Shown piece after piece: positions 8,601-19,000 of a stretch of 39,583 nt of DNA. The position numbers were made by a program, and so were the translations under genes. The notes under the pieces are model-generated. The model saw only the letters and a list, made by a program, of their open reading frames with translations, ran no database searches and was not told where the DNA came from. This DNA comes from a virus. The stretch covers positions 1 through 39,583 of IMG/VR virus record IMGVR_UViG_3300020459_000027, one strand, 5' to 3'. Numbering within the stretch: the stretch's first letter is position 1; each line of letters opens with the position of its first letter.

Positions 8601-11290
8601 TACCTTACAATATATCTACGTTCCTTACCACCATCAGAAAGAACTTTGATTAAATCATCTTCCTTTAGAATTTTAGTTGGATCAACTGTAATACTTGCAA
8701 GTTGAAGATAATCATTTCCAGCTACACCAGTAACCTGACCTACATCTGTGAAATTGTAGAAACTTGAATTCTCTGAAATTACGTCTGCAGTAAAATTATT
8801 ACTACCTGCAAAATCACAAACAGATTTTACATCTTTCATAGTATAGGTATTGATACAATTATCCCACAATTCAACTCTCAATGTAGCAGCAACACCAGTA
8901 CTTAGAATTGTTGCTTCAGGGATAGAAGTATATGTTTTTGCTCTTGCAGATTTGTAAGACCATTCATTAGGGAATACATCATTTGCTGTATCAGCACCAT
9001 CATCAAAATATACCTTCTGAAGACCACCATCAGTGTTTTGTGTACACTTATATGGGAATATATTAGATCCAACAGATCTAGTAAACATTACATCCACACC
9101 ATCAATAGTAAGTTTATGAGTAGCAGTTGGATTATTACCAACAGTAGCATAACCTGTTCCACTATCTACAACATGCAACTTTCTAATAGTTCCATTTCTT
9201 ATGATGGTTCCAGTAGATACTCTACCAGCACTGCTGACACTATTATCAGGATCAGTAACTACTTGTTCTCCACCAATAAAAGTTCCTTTTACATTTGATA
9301 ATAAAATTTCATCATATCCATCTCCAACATAGGCTGATTCAACAACACCTTGAGCACCACTAGATGATCCAGTAACACGAGCACCTTCAGTCTTTAGACC
9401 TGAACTATACTTACCATGAACCTTATTACTATGAATTTTTATAGAAACGAATGTTGATGTATCAAAAATACCCAACTTGAATATAGAATTTCTAGTTTCA
9501 TTTCCACTTATTCTACCAATAGAATCAGTAACAGAAGAAATGTTTTTCAAATACTTTGGACTAACAACTCCGATTACTTTGGTATTCAATTCATAGATAC
9601 CTCTCAGGATTGCTCTGTCAGTTCCAGTAGCAGTTCCACTTAGTGCGTCTTGAATCTCAAGTCCAGAATCCATCCTCTCAGAAGTACCATCCAAACTTAC
9701 CACCATAATCCATTGATTACAAACATTACTAGTTGCAACACCATTCTGTAATGTTCCTATAGGTGCAGTTGCATCTAATTTCACCATACTTCCAGCAACT
9801 ACAGTTGCTTTAGCAGCACCACCATTCTGGTTTATAGTCCAAACTTGGTTATATGTATTAGGATAGTTACTAGACCAATCATAAGTTGCTTGAGCATCTA
9901 AGTTTTCTATATGAAGTAAATACCTTACTGCTGGTTCATTACCTCTATTAGACTTAGTATCTCCTAGATAAGAATCAATAAACCTATTATAAAGTTTTAG
10001 TTGACTGTGTGCATTACCACCAAGACCTACAGAAAGTGTATCAACTTCAGGAGAACCATAAACATTCTGCAAATTCAATGAAGCTCCTGTTGGGACACTA
10101 ACTGAAGCTCTTTCTCTTGTTAAAGTATCTCTTGCTCTATCAAATGTTTTGTACTTAGTTCCTACGCTTTCAATTTCATATCCACGTACATATGCTTTAC
10201 CTGGAGATAGTGCAGCAACAATCTTATCATCTGATACTTCAGAGACTAAGTTATTATATAAACCATTTGCTCCTAATGAATATACACCATTATTTGTTCC
10301 ATCGTCTTTATGATTTTTTATTTCTAAACCATAATTCTTGACGATATAATCTCCAGACTCATCATAAGTTCTACGAGCAAGAATTTCTTCTATATCTGAC
10401 CAAGATTGCTTCTCAACCTTTCTTTCAATCTTTCCATCTTTAACACGAAGTAATTCAATAAAATTATTTTCTACCGCTACATCAACATTCCTTGATGCTA
10501 ATGTTAGTGTAATCTTTAGTCTATGAGCACCAGGCGCAGCATAGTTACTAAACCCAGATGCATTATCATTTAGAGATGTATCCTCATCTGGAGTTATAAG
10601 ATCCTCTTGTACAAGAAAACCAACTCTAGCAGTTGGTACGGATGAATACTTATCAACAACAAGCGTCTGAGCTGCGTTTCTTACAAAATGACCATTGATA
10701 TAATATATACCTTCTTGAACAAATACTGCTGAACCATATCCAGTTGCATTACTTTGCTCTAAACTAACGTCTGCACCAGCACCATATGACTTATATACTG
10801 TTGGTCTTGTAGATCCTGTAATACCAATAACGGCTGTAGGAGATCCTACAATATCAGTTGCAATTATTTCACCTTCTTGGAACCTTCTATTTGTAGTTGA
10901 AGTACCACTACTCTCATATCTAACAAAGAATGTTACTGCATCAGCAGAAGTTTCATCAGTTACATTGAGAACTTTGGCAATAACCCCCGTTGTTTGACCT
11001 GTTAAAGTTGCTCCAAGAAACTGAGAAAGTGTAAATCCCTGAGAATAACTAGAGATTTTTATATAACTATACTGATTATTAAATGAAATTTCACCAGGAA
11101 CCACCATCGATCCCTCTTTCATGAGGTACTTACCTACACTTTCAACCTGATTCTGTAAAACTGATTGTAATGTAGTAAGTTCTCGTGATTGAATCGAGTA
11201 TCCAGGTCTAAAAAGAACTCTGTAAAAATCCTTAGATGACTGAAAATCGTCATAATAAGGAGTTACATTTAAATTTGTACTCTGTGGCAT
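2687..11290 (-). CDS. Giant DUF4815-type baseplate/tail fibre protein, 2,867 aa (gp9/gp10 position)
   Basis: The N-terminus (PYYDDFQSSKDFYRVLFRPG, then SRELTTLQSVLQNQVESVGK and RRTYDESGDYIV) matches my knowledge of the DUF4815 domain found in gp10-like phage proteins that anchor fibres to the baseplate. The body is Ser/Thr/Asn-rich beta sequence typical of fibres. Several GSGY-type units (TDGGSNYTTASVII, TNSGSGYTSEPSVSI, EKGSGYSTAPTITI) also occur in the giant upstream protein. An Arg-Thr run (GRTRTRTRTGTRNTM) lies near residue 1,540. A Shine-Dalgarno-like AGGATAA precedes the ATG, and gp8 ends 35 nt upstream. By position after gp8 it replaces T4 gp9/gp10, but it is several times longer than either. 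Structural role likely, exact role unknown. Confidence 0.85.
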   Translation of the reverse strand: MPQSTNLNVTPYYDDFQSSKDFYRVLFRPGYSIQSRELTTLQSVLQNQVESVGKYLMKEGSMVVPGEISFNNQYSYIKISSYSQGFTLSQFLGATLTGQTTGVIAKVLNVTDETSADAVTFFVRYESSGTSTTNRRFQEGEIIATDIVGSPTAVIGITGSTRPTVYKSYGAGADVSLEQSNATGYGSAVFVQEGIYYINGHFVRNAAQTLVVDKYSSVPTARVGFLVQEDLITPDEDTSLNDNASGFSNYAAPGAHRLKITLTLASRNVDVAVENNFIELLRVKDGKIERKVEKQSWSDIEEILARRTYDESGDYIVKNYGLEIKNHKDDGTNNGVYSLGANGLYNNLVSEVSDDKIVAALSPGKAYVRGYEIESVGTKYKTFDRARDTLTRERASVSVPTGASLNLQNVYGSPEVDTLSVGLGGNAHSQLKLYNRFIDSYLGDTKSNRGNEPAVRYLLHIENLDAQATYDWSSNYPNTYNQVWTINQNGGAAKATVVAGSMVKLDATAPIGTLQNGVATSNVCNQWIMVVSLDGTSERMDSGLEIQDALSGTATGTDRAILRGIYELNTKVIGVVSPKYLKNISSVTDSIGRISGNETRNSIFKLGIFDTSTFVSIKIHSNKVHGKYSSGLKTEGARVTGSSSGAQGVVESAYVGDGYDEILLSNVKGTFIGGEQVVTDPDNSVSSAGRVSTGTIIRNGTIRKLHVVDSGTGYATVGNNPTATHKLTIDGVDVMFTRSVGSNIFPYKCTQNTDGGLQKVYFDDGADTANDVFPNEWSYKSARAKTYTSIPEATILSTGVAATLRVELWDNCINTYTMKDVKSVCDFAGSNNFTADVISENSSFYNFTDVGQVTGVAGNDYLQLASITVDPTKILKEDDLIKVLSDGGKERRYIVRYVHSGTPGRIYIQGPLIDSITNAQVVKIEAQINDGSRSSLIFRCPDQVVKTVAKDQSKSGFTVKCVKNFSSTVSAGKTLTFNLQGDNKDFAGFSSSNYIAIVKDKSTSTGLENGDVLNLSSYEFSRTLASSSVNSQVTWSGLPSEWSNAVIKIQAPIVIRNAKPRSKILKNALLPVSTFRIDSIINLKKTDGFKLNAVHMSNDPDALASVNDIDIKDRFFFDNGQRDNFYDIARIVRKSGTEEPAGQLLIDFDYFDHQNDGQFFSVDSYINASNLTLDYADVPVYFSEKEGIMALRDCVDFRLSPNDGDPGQIAGAEDNNEIGALLYTNIETFIPTPNESIDFTYDFYLPRKDSIYLTKKGSFEVVQGVPSTIPQYPNPIQDSIRLFDLDIPAYTFSPKDVKIKSYNHRRYTMKDIRELDRRIETMEYYTTLSLLEQDTLNVTIKDAKSGLDRFKSGIVVDSFAGHNVGDTWSTEYKCSIDMQTQQLRPQHFTSEVHLSEKLTDDDSRSAKGYKKSGSIVTLNYTDEEVIKNPYATETVNLNPFLVFQYKGNLQMNPDIDEWKDTVSRPDLVVQDNNLFDTISNMADERGVLGTVWNEWQTSWSGSQTLASSSTTSRDNSRNGQMPTGSDTAVVVGVDRTVNSTVTGRTRTRTRTGTRNTMSGFDTVRQNFGNRVIGVAFQPFMRSREVAFSVTAMKPNTRIYAFFEGIDVNSWVCPDSSYTGFALNSPKGFGQPIVTDDNGNISGVFVIPNGHAPIGTFDDGTISTLATRGISGTELDRRRVSQSSSDDAYSYQTYTGVFEDLIYDTTSPQRQFRVGERTLRLTSSSTNSDLQDQVDTFAEKEYFAMGLLETTERTITSTRVPVIAQRSVGDSDSVQFIDGVRTSVTENVITENWSDPVAQTFMVEGFEDGMFMSSLEVFFKNKSMTVPVSCYLTETLQGTPGKKAIPFSTTTINPDTTLKVISDAPINFVAGETIIGLTSGATGTVKSNLSIEGTTATTNFGNTVYSLLLDNHNGKTFVEDEVLSIQRFPEPTAVTKISKSTSIVNSVEMTDGGSNYTTASVIIGAPQQVGGVQATATANIDPVSNKIIDIIVTNSGSGYTSEPSVSISGTGTGALAVTKIRDESPSVDMGVSTSEDATSATTFQFEAPIYLENNREYAFVVISNSIDYNMYISRLGENEIGSTQRVSTQPYLGSLFKSQNSTVWTADQFEDVKFTLNRAKFVTNSTATVEFQNGRIQPELLDKQPLETNKLSYRGQANVGEGIFTSATAPAEYAENLFGANPRVVMIHHRDHGMTNGDYVVLKGVTGVGSVDPLANGIAVSKLNSVHQISNVGLDTYCIKLPKDSNNEYDQATESGRCGSDYVWASKNKQFQVLQPQIGILQFASNSVNHTITALKSSSVDYHNASDLTQHTFSVVPGENAYLQDNYQILSEINEVYQNRGSKSLAYNVTMSTSNDAVSPVLDLERVNLYATSNRIDRPSHDDERFGYKVYRIYPFETTPAGGGESTLGPISNNGQSLSVGQRIINIYKTDANGTRDYSASATTSQALTGLIEAEIIGVNQEENYIDVRYLKVPDVDKLNGSTVVLKQGQRFGPEVVGSPEQTPFAFIVLGGSDVFYIHTDTINRGGYLYRNEEESAVGAHSAKYQTKVVTLENPAQNIDVRITANMFDNKDVQLMYKIKPVSSDKNMAIQPWQYFNPKYTSTSSLREIKVVEKGSGYSTAPTITITPNNGATATPIIDTTANNLKSILITNRGSKFVEKPTITIDDAQGGGGNGLSTVTLESGGNTYNPNSGTLTRTAQSVLYSADSPTTLPSVGNSATVDVVVTNGSVVSVAINGAGQGYAVGEILTLDPNFDGDGLGSGFKFKVTAVGSSTAPTTLAVAEADIFPVDFDEEYSGLADDYEVVEVDDSNVLDPLAEDPDSFKEYKFTAEDLPEFDRFAVKIIMKQNTTRGPAFVPKLEDFRCIATA

Positions 11291-11325
11291 CTTCTATTAT
11301 CCTGCAATGGGGGTATATTGATCAA

Positions 11326-12987
11326 TCAGAACTCAATTACGAGTTTTACATCTTCAATCTGGTCAGCGGCTCTGGTAATAACTCGTCTGTTTTCAACGTA
11401 GATCACGTCTCCAGTATACTTACCATACTCAGGATCACAAAGACCATTTACAAATGTTCCTTGTTGCTGAATAGTACCTTGACTAGTTCTGCTAATACCT
11501 CTATCAGCATTAGAACCAGCACCAACAATGTTGTTTACACTACCACCACCAGATGCTGCAGTGTAGAATGGATATGTAGATCCATCAGAATCTCTTAGTT
11601 CAGGATCATTTGGTGACTGATTGTATCTAAGAATTGCAAGGTTTCCTGAAGTATTATACTCGTAGTAATCAACAACACGACCTTTTGCGTTTACTGTCAA
11701 ACTTTGAGTACCCCTAGTTACAGTATAGGATTGAGAAATTACCTCATCCTTAGCATAAATTCCACTTCCAGAAGAAGTATCAATAATTGCAGCAAATGTT
11801 CCACTAGCAGTATCAGATGTTAGTGCAGTTCCAGCAGGATTTGTTGGGTCTTTGATAACACCAATTCTTCTGAAATCCTGATCAACATAGAAGTCAGTTG
11901 TCTTATCAGCAGCAGTTGACCTATTACCATAGATCAATCTGGTGTTGAGCATGACTCTCTTTGCACCAAGTTCCTTTTCTACATCCTTACCATGTCCATT
12001 TTGAGGTGGAATGACAATCTCTATATTAGGTGCAGTATAACCAGAAGCAGGAAGAGTAGAAGATGGAGTACCAGCTCTTAGATTGGTAACAGAAGCGTAA
12101 TAAGTAGCACCTGCACTGAGATCAACAGTTGCATATGTATAATTACGTCCTCTAGTAGTAATTGCAGCAGCACTTACTTGACCACTAGCATCAGTAGTTA
12201 GTTTGAGAACTGCGAATCCGTTAGTGGCATCATCTCCATCACCCTTGACTCTGAAGAAAAGATCCTGAGAAACAGGAAGACCTGATCCAGTAGTCTTTAG
12301 AAGAGCAATATCAAGTGCTCCTTTTACAACAGTAGAAGCATAACTAGTAGCTTTTACAGGTATAAAGTCCGTAGATGTAAAGAACAATACATCATTAGTT
12401 TCTAACTTATACAAGTACTGATAGATGTAACCGTCAGTAGATGAAAAATCAACGATATTGTCTGAGTTTGCAGCAGCCGCAGTAGGAGCAGTAGTTCCTG
12501 TACTTCCTCCTGTTGGGTTTGTTGGTGATACACCGTTATTCAAAACCTTGAATACCTCATAGGTAGTAGGGTTCATTACATAAAATTGCGAATCTAGTAA
12601 TTGAGAAGTACCCTGTGCAGTCTGATTTGCTTGATTATAGTCTGGACGGAACATTGTATACTTTGTTCCTTGAACCCAGTTGTAGCGTCTGACAACCTTT
12701 CTTACATTAGAGAACCCGATTTTCTTCAGAGAAAGGATATCATCGTGAATCTCATTATAAAAATCTCCATTATCATAAGGAACAGGTACATTTCCCTCAC
12801 TCAGAGTGGGAGATGCTGTGCTTCCATAGTTGCTGTTCGCTGCATACGAATCATACCACGAAGTATGTCGTCCAATAAAGAAGTAAATATTATTGGAATT
12901 GGTGTTCGTGTTAGAAGTATCGAATGCTTTAAGGAACTTATCGGCATTATGGATTCTAAACTGCTCAGTAATTAGGCTACTAGACAT
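11326..12987 (-). CDS. gp8: Baseplate wedge protein gp8
   Basis: 553 residues. The C-terminus (YTGDVIYVENRRVITRAADQIEDVKLVIEF is the last stretch, residues about 524-553) lines up with the end of T4 gp8 (GEMIYMENRPPII...DQTEEINILF). The N-terminus has the gp8-like pattern of a short helix followed by YFFIGRHTSW. T4 gp8 is 334 residues, so about 200 are inserted, mainly Ser/Thr/Gly-rich sequence between residues 150 and 480. It is a wedge component joining gp7 and gp6 at the baseplate periphery in T4. It has its own late promoter-like TATAAATA box just upstream and no clear Shine-Dalgarno sequence. It lies between the giant protein and the DUF4815 protein, matching T4 order 6-7-8-9/10. Confidence 0.85.
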   Translation of the reverse strand: MSSSLITEQFRIHNADKFLKAFDTSNTNTNSNNIYFFIGRHTSWYDSYAANSNYGSTASPTLSEGNVPVPYDNGDFYNEIHDDILSLKKIGFSNVRKVVRRYNWVQGTKYTMFRPDYNQANQTAQGTSQLLDSQFYVMNPTTYEVFKVLNNGVSPTNPTGGSTGTTAPTAAAANSDNIVDFSSTDGYIYQYLYKLETNDVLFFTSTDFIPVKATSYASTVVKGALDIALLKTTGSGLPVSQDLFFRVKGDGDDATNGFAVLKLTTDASGQVSAAAITTRGRNYTYATVDLSAGATYYASVTNLRAGTPSSTLPASGYTAPNIEIVIPPQNGHGKDVEKELGAKRVMLNTRLIYGNRSTAADKTTDFYVDQDFRRIGVIKDPTNPAGTALTSDTASGTFAAIIDTSSGSGIYAKDEVISQSYTVTRGTQSLTVNAKGRVVDYYEYNTSGNLAILRYNQSPNDPELRDSDGSTYPFYTAASGGGSVNNIVGAGSNADRGISRTSQGTIQQQGTFVNGLCDPEYGKYTGDVIYVENRRVITRAADQIEDVKLVIEF

Positions 12988-13020
12988 CGCTATAAAATTG
13001 AAATACGGGCTTTCTTACGT

Positions 13021-13034
13021 TATTTATATTTATA
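13021..13034 (-). promoter_or_regulatory. T4-type late promoter before gp8 (overlapping double box)
   Basis: On the minus strand this reads TATAAATATAAATA: two overlapping copies of the T4 late promoter consensus TATAAATA, placed 34 nt or more before the gp8 ATG in the 55-nt gap after the giant gene. An exact match in the only gap between two huge structural genes makes a real late promoter likely. Confidence 0.75.
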
Positions 13035-13038
13035 CCAC

Positions 13039-13054
13039 GGATCTAAGTAGATCC
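13039..13054 (-). repeat. Inverted repeat at the stop codon of the giant gene
   Basis: GGATCTA and TAGATCC form a perfect 7-bp inverted repeat with a 2-nt centre. On the coding strand the stop codon TAG lies in the 3' arm. No U-tract follows, so it is not a classical terminator; it directly precedes the gp8 late promoter. It could be an RNA end, a processing site or chance. Confidence 0.4.
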
Positions 13055-16000
13055 TAAGCGGATGGGACGTGCTGTTCTAATCAAATCACCAGCACTATAG
13101 TTCTGAGTGAGAGGTTGTGTAAGAATCAACCTCTTATTTACCCAGTCTATTGAATCATAGGCAAGTCTTTCCTTACCTGTTTCTATTTCACCAGAAACCT
13201 GAGAAGCAATGGATACCATGACAGTATTTGCTACATTACTTATATTCGTTCCAGAAAGAAGATTTTGACCAATATTCAATCTTATAACGAATGTGTTGGA
13301 ATCAATAATCCTATCAACATAACCAACTATGACAAATGTTCTTTCTTCATATATTGCCATATCCTCAGTCAACCAGAAAGTATTACCTTCAACTGTCATA
13401 TAGTTGAATCCTTGAACACCTTCCAAATTGATGAATGAATTTCCAATAGAACCAGATGTAGAGAACTTTCCAGCAAATTCTCTTATCATAGTATGACATG
13501 TGGCATCAAATCTTATTTGTTGATGACCTGCTACAGCACTATCTTCATATAAAGATGAATAGAATCTGTCAGAAACATCCTTCAATCTCAATGATCCAAA
13601 TTTATCATCAAGAGAACCAATAGTTAGTGTATTATCTACATTGAACTTATTATCTTCAAGAGATTGGAAAGTAGGAGATAATTTCAAACTACCTATAGAA
13701 ACCTGATTTGGCATACCAGCAGCAGATTCTTTAGGATATGCAGGATCAGTTGAACCATAATAATCATATACTTTTGCTGAATCATCAGCTGAGAGATCAT
13801 CAACTATCTCATCAGTACGGAATATTGTAACTTCTTGACCAGCTTTTGTAAGTGGTGTAGTAGTTATCGTAGTATCAAAACTAACAGTCAGTTGCTTGGC
13901 ATCAAGAACCATAGTAGTTCTCAATGTTGTATCGAAGGATGACCAGAAGTTATACTGGTTCCTTACTAAAGCAAGAGGATATGTTTGAGTAATATGCTTA
14001 TATGACCTAGTAACCAGAACTTCTGGTACTTGGAAATAATTTTCACCTGGGAAGTCAACAACACATCTAGCAATTTGCTTATTCTGATCAATCTCAGCAT
14101 GTGCTCTTGCGAACCCACCATTATCACTTTCTGCAGCCTTGATTACGAGAATAGGTACAGTATCATAATCTAATCCTGTTGGGAATGATCCACTTAGAGA
14201 ATCGATTTCATAAACGTAACCATTCTCTTTGCTGGTCATTGTGACAGCATTTGCACCAGCAAGAGTAGTTGCTATTGTTGCTCCATCAGCAAGAATCCTA
14301 TCAGGATATACTTGAACTTCTACTTTATTGCTACCAAGATCCTGAACTACTGTTGCAACAGACTGTCCACCACTGAACATGACTGTTCCTACAGGATATG
14401 CTGAAGAATCAGATAGAACCATTGTGAATCTAACCCTTGCTGTAAAGGTAGCTTCACGTCCTCTAACTTCACCAGTATAATCTGAGGTCTTGAACTGTGT
14501 CTGTTTTAGACCAGACAAATCAGTCTCAAGTACAAATTTATGAACTCCTGTTGAAGCACTTATTGATATCTGATTAGTACCACCACCAATAGAATCTAAG
14601 TAATTATCAAATAACCTAACTCCTCTAGTTGTGTAAGTATAACCTAGGTAATATGTTGTTCCATTGGTCAATCCAGGAATATCAGAATTCCCATTATTAT
14701 CATATGTGACTTTAGTTCCAGATATAAATCCAGAAGTTGATTGGTTATTATATGTTTCAAACCTAAGTTCTATAGGAGAACCTATAATACCAGTGGCAGC
14801 ATCAAGTGAATATGTATTAGTACCAATCTTTTTCTCCCACTCAATGATATCCCTATTAGAAATATCTACAAGTTCTCTTTCAGCAACTTCACCTTCAATC
14901 TGAATACTATCACCCAACTTGAAGAATTCATAAATTGGATAAGCTTGTAATGGAAGTGTTCTTATTCTCTTATTTGTTGGAATTCCACTCTCAGTAGTAA
15001 AGAGAACAGGAGTACCATTACTATCCCTCTTGATGAAACTTGGTTCATATAGAGGTACATTGAAACCTTTGAGAACTTTCTCAAGGTCTCTACCATACCA
15101 GTATATAATCTGTAAATCAGCTCCTGCTGGAATTGGTTTATAGAATTCAATCAAGGATTCATTTACAACATATGATTGTCCGAATTCTTGAATAACACCA
15201 TTGACAGTAACAATAATCTGTTCAGAGATATTAGGTATTATCAAACTACCGTTCTGCATCATAACAAACGTTGTTGCAGAAGATGTAATATCAATCTCAT
15301 CTAAGATTGCATACTTACCATTAGAATATGCGAAGAATTCTTGGAATGTTCCTTTCTTCTCAATGTATGTTCTCTTAGGAGTTCTAACAACAGATGCAAG
15401 AGATGCTGGATTATCGATAGTATTGATAACGATATCCATTAGAGTACTAATAGAAGATGCAACATCAGCACAAGATGCAGTATAATTTCTTGATGCAGGA
15501 TCTATAGCAATAGTATCATCAAATACTAAAGTCTTATTACTATGTCTTAGTGGATATGCATTAGGAGGAGTTCTTACGATACTCGTCATTGAACTTGGAT
15601 TTGAAACCGCACCAGTAATAATTCCACTTAGAGTTGCTATAGAAGAAACTACATCAGCACAATCATTAGTATCATACCCAAGAACTGAAATTGAATTACT
15701 ATAAGCACTTACAAATGTATGTGTATAATTACCACCTGAAATTACAGCACCAGCAGTAGCAGATTGGAATACATGTGGGTATTGATCAGCAACTGCACCA
15801 ACTCCAACGTTGATTGTAATCTGACCATTATTTCTGGTTAGACCATCTGTAGTAGAAGACTTCCATGTATGATCAGTAGTATTGCTAGACTTCCCTACAT
15901 ACATTTCGATTACATCATCATTAATCTTGGTTACAGATATCCACTTATTACTGTATGGATCAGTTGGTCTTGGATATGCATGATCAGTAGCGTTATTGTC

Positions 16001-19000
16001 AAATCCGCATGTGAAAGTTATAGAACCATCAGCAAACTTGACATTATCACCAGTACTGAATCCGTGTGTAGGAACAGTAACTCTCATAATTCCTGATATT
16101 GGATTATACTCTGCACCAGTTACGGTGTGAAGTGATCCATCCTGAATAATCTCAATGGAATTATCATATGATCTGTCTTTTCTGAAACTAATTGCACTAG
16201 CATTTGCATTTACGAATGTATGCTGATAATCTCCACCAGCAATCACTGCATCAGCAGTTGCATCAATAAAGATGTGATCTGTAGTATTAGTAGATGGAAT
16301 AGTAGATAATGCCTGTATTGTTATAGTAGTATCAGTAACTGCTGTGATAGAAACTGAAGTATTGTAAGCAGGATCACTTATTCTTGGATATGTATGGAAT
16401 GTTTGATGATTATCCTTAGCACAGGTAAACTTCAATGAATCTCCAGCTAACTTAATATTTTGACCTACCTTTAGATTATGTGGTCCTATGCTGAGAACTA
16501 CAAGACCTGTAGTTGGATTATATGTAGTTGCAGGTCCAGGTGTGTATTTTACTAACGGAGACTTGCCAACAGTTATATCAAATGTATCTGCATTACTTCC
16601 TGCATTTTCTACTGTAACCCACTTACCACTAATAGGATCTGTTGATCTTGGATAACTATGATCTGATGAATTACCATCCATCAAACATTTGAATACTATT
16701 GAATCATCAGCAATCTTTATTTGATCACCATCAGAGAATCCATGATTAGGAGAAGTAATACTCAATTTGCCTATATCTGGATAGTAAAGAGCATTAGTAA
16801 TATCCTTATTGATAATATCTGTTCTTGGATAAGAGTGATCGGTCTGATAGTTATCCTTAGCACAAGTAAAGGTTAGTGAATTGTCAGCTAATTTTATAGA
16901 TGTTCCTCTATTCAAAGTATGAGTTCCAATGGTGAGTATCATATCACCTGTAGTATGATTATAAGACGCATTAGAAACATCATGAGTTACCTGTGGAGAA
17001 GTACCCACATTTACAGTAAACGTATCAGCACTATTGACTGTTGCAATAGGTATTACAGCAGAAGCAATTGGATCAGACTTACGAGGATAAGTATGCTCTG
17101 ATGAATTATCATCCATTGAACATGTAAAGTTCATTGAATTAGGGGCAATAGCAATCCTATCACTAGTTGACAATCCATGATTCTTGACTGTTACTACTAA
17201 GTTTCCTGTAGTAGGATCATAGGTAGCATCTGTTGGAGCAAGTTTTGGTAAAGGAGTACGTGCAGTTATACAATCATTCTTAGCAGTACTGAATGTATGT
17301 GTGTAACTACCACCACTAATCAATGCTCCAGTAGTAGCACTTACAAATGTATGATCGTGTAAATCAGTAACTAGAGATGCACTTCCAACATTTATTGTAA
17401 TCTTACCATTCTGTATCTCCAACCCATTAGGTGTTGAACTATCAAATGTATGAATTGATTTATTTGGAGATGCTCCTATTTGGATCTCAAAATTATCTCC
17501 AAGAACTTTACCTACAGGAAGCCATCTTGAACTATAAGGATCCGAAGAACGAGGATATGAATGAGTTGTAGCATAGTTATCCATACCACATCTGAATACT
17601 AATGAATTATTCTGTAGTCGAACTAATTGAGTTGCTTTTTCTATTCCACCAGCAAGTGCATCAACAAATGTATGTGCATAATTTCCACCTGTACTAATAA
17701 CTGCTCTTTCAATACAATTAGTTTCTGCAGATATGAATGTATGTGGAGTAGTATTGGTTGATGGTATAGCATCTAAAACTTGGATATCAAATGTATTATC
17801 AGTTACATTTGAAACAGGTATCCACTGACCACTGATAGGATCTGTTGATCTTGGGTAAGATTTTTGACCACTTCCATGAGTACATGTAAATGTTATTGAG
17901 TCATCATCAAGTCTTATATGATCACCATTACCAAACTTATGACCATTCACAGTTAGTGTCATAACACCTGTTGTTGGGTTATACACTACATCAGTTGGTG
18001 TATATTCATTTGCTGCGTTTACATATGTGTGTGTATAGTTACCACCAGAAATTACAGCACCAGCAGTAGCAGATACAAATGTATGAGTATCACTATTACT
18101 GATAGCACCTTGTCCACCATTTACGTTTATAGTAATTTTGGTAGAAGTTGTTCCAATAATTTCAAGTGCAGTATTATATGCATAGTCAGCACCATTACTG
18201 GTATTTGCACCTGTTGCACGAGGATATGCCTTTTCAGCAGCAGCACCTGAAGCACCATTGAATGCACAACTGAATGTTATAGACTCTGTTGCTAATCTAA
18301 TACTCTCACCAACTTGTAGAGTATGAGATCCAATCTCCAATTGCATATTACCTGAAGTTGTATCATAAGTAGCATCTGTTACATTATGATTTACAGTAGG
18401 AGTTGTGCCAACATTGACTGTTATTGAATTGGATGTTGTTCCAGTAATTTTTACTGCTGTATTATAATAAGGATCTGTTGATCTTGGATAAGTGTGATAG
18501 GTACTGTTCTGATCCATATCACAAGTGAATCTTAATGAATCTTTTGCAATTCTAATTGAAGATCCTACATCTAAGTTATGACCACCAACAACAAGAGTCA
18601 TTTCTCCAGTTACAGGATTGTATGTAGAATCTGATACAGAGTATCCACTAATATTAGATGTTCCAACATTTACAGTAAATGTAGAAGTATCTACAGCACT
18701 AACAGGCAACCATTTATTTGCTGCTGGATCAGTCTCCCTAGGGTATGAATGCTGAGTAGATCCTGCATCCATAGTACATGTAAAGAACATTGAATTAGGA
18801 GCAATCCTAATCATGTCAGAAACTGCAAAGTTGTGGCTAGTCATTGTAACCTTCAACTCACCTGTTAGTGGGTTATAAGTTGCACTATCAGCAGTGTGAC
18901 GTGTTGGAGCAGTGAATGGATGATTAGGAATATTCAGAACTGCTGTTCCTGTTTCTGGATTATAATCTGCACCAGCTATAGTGTATGGTGATATACCAAC

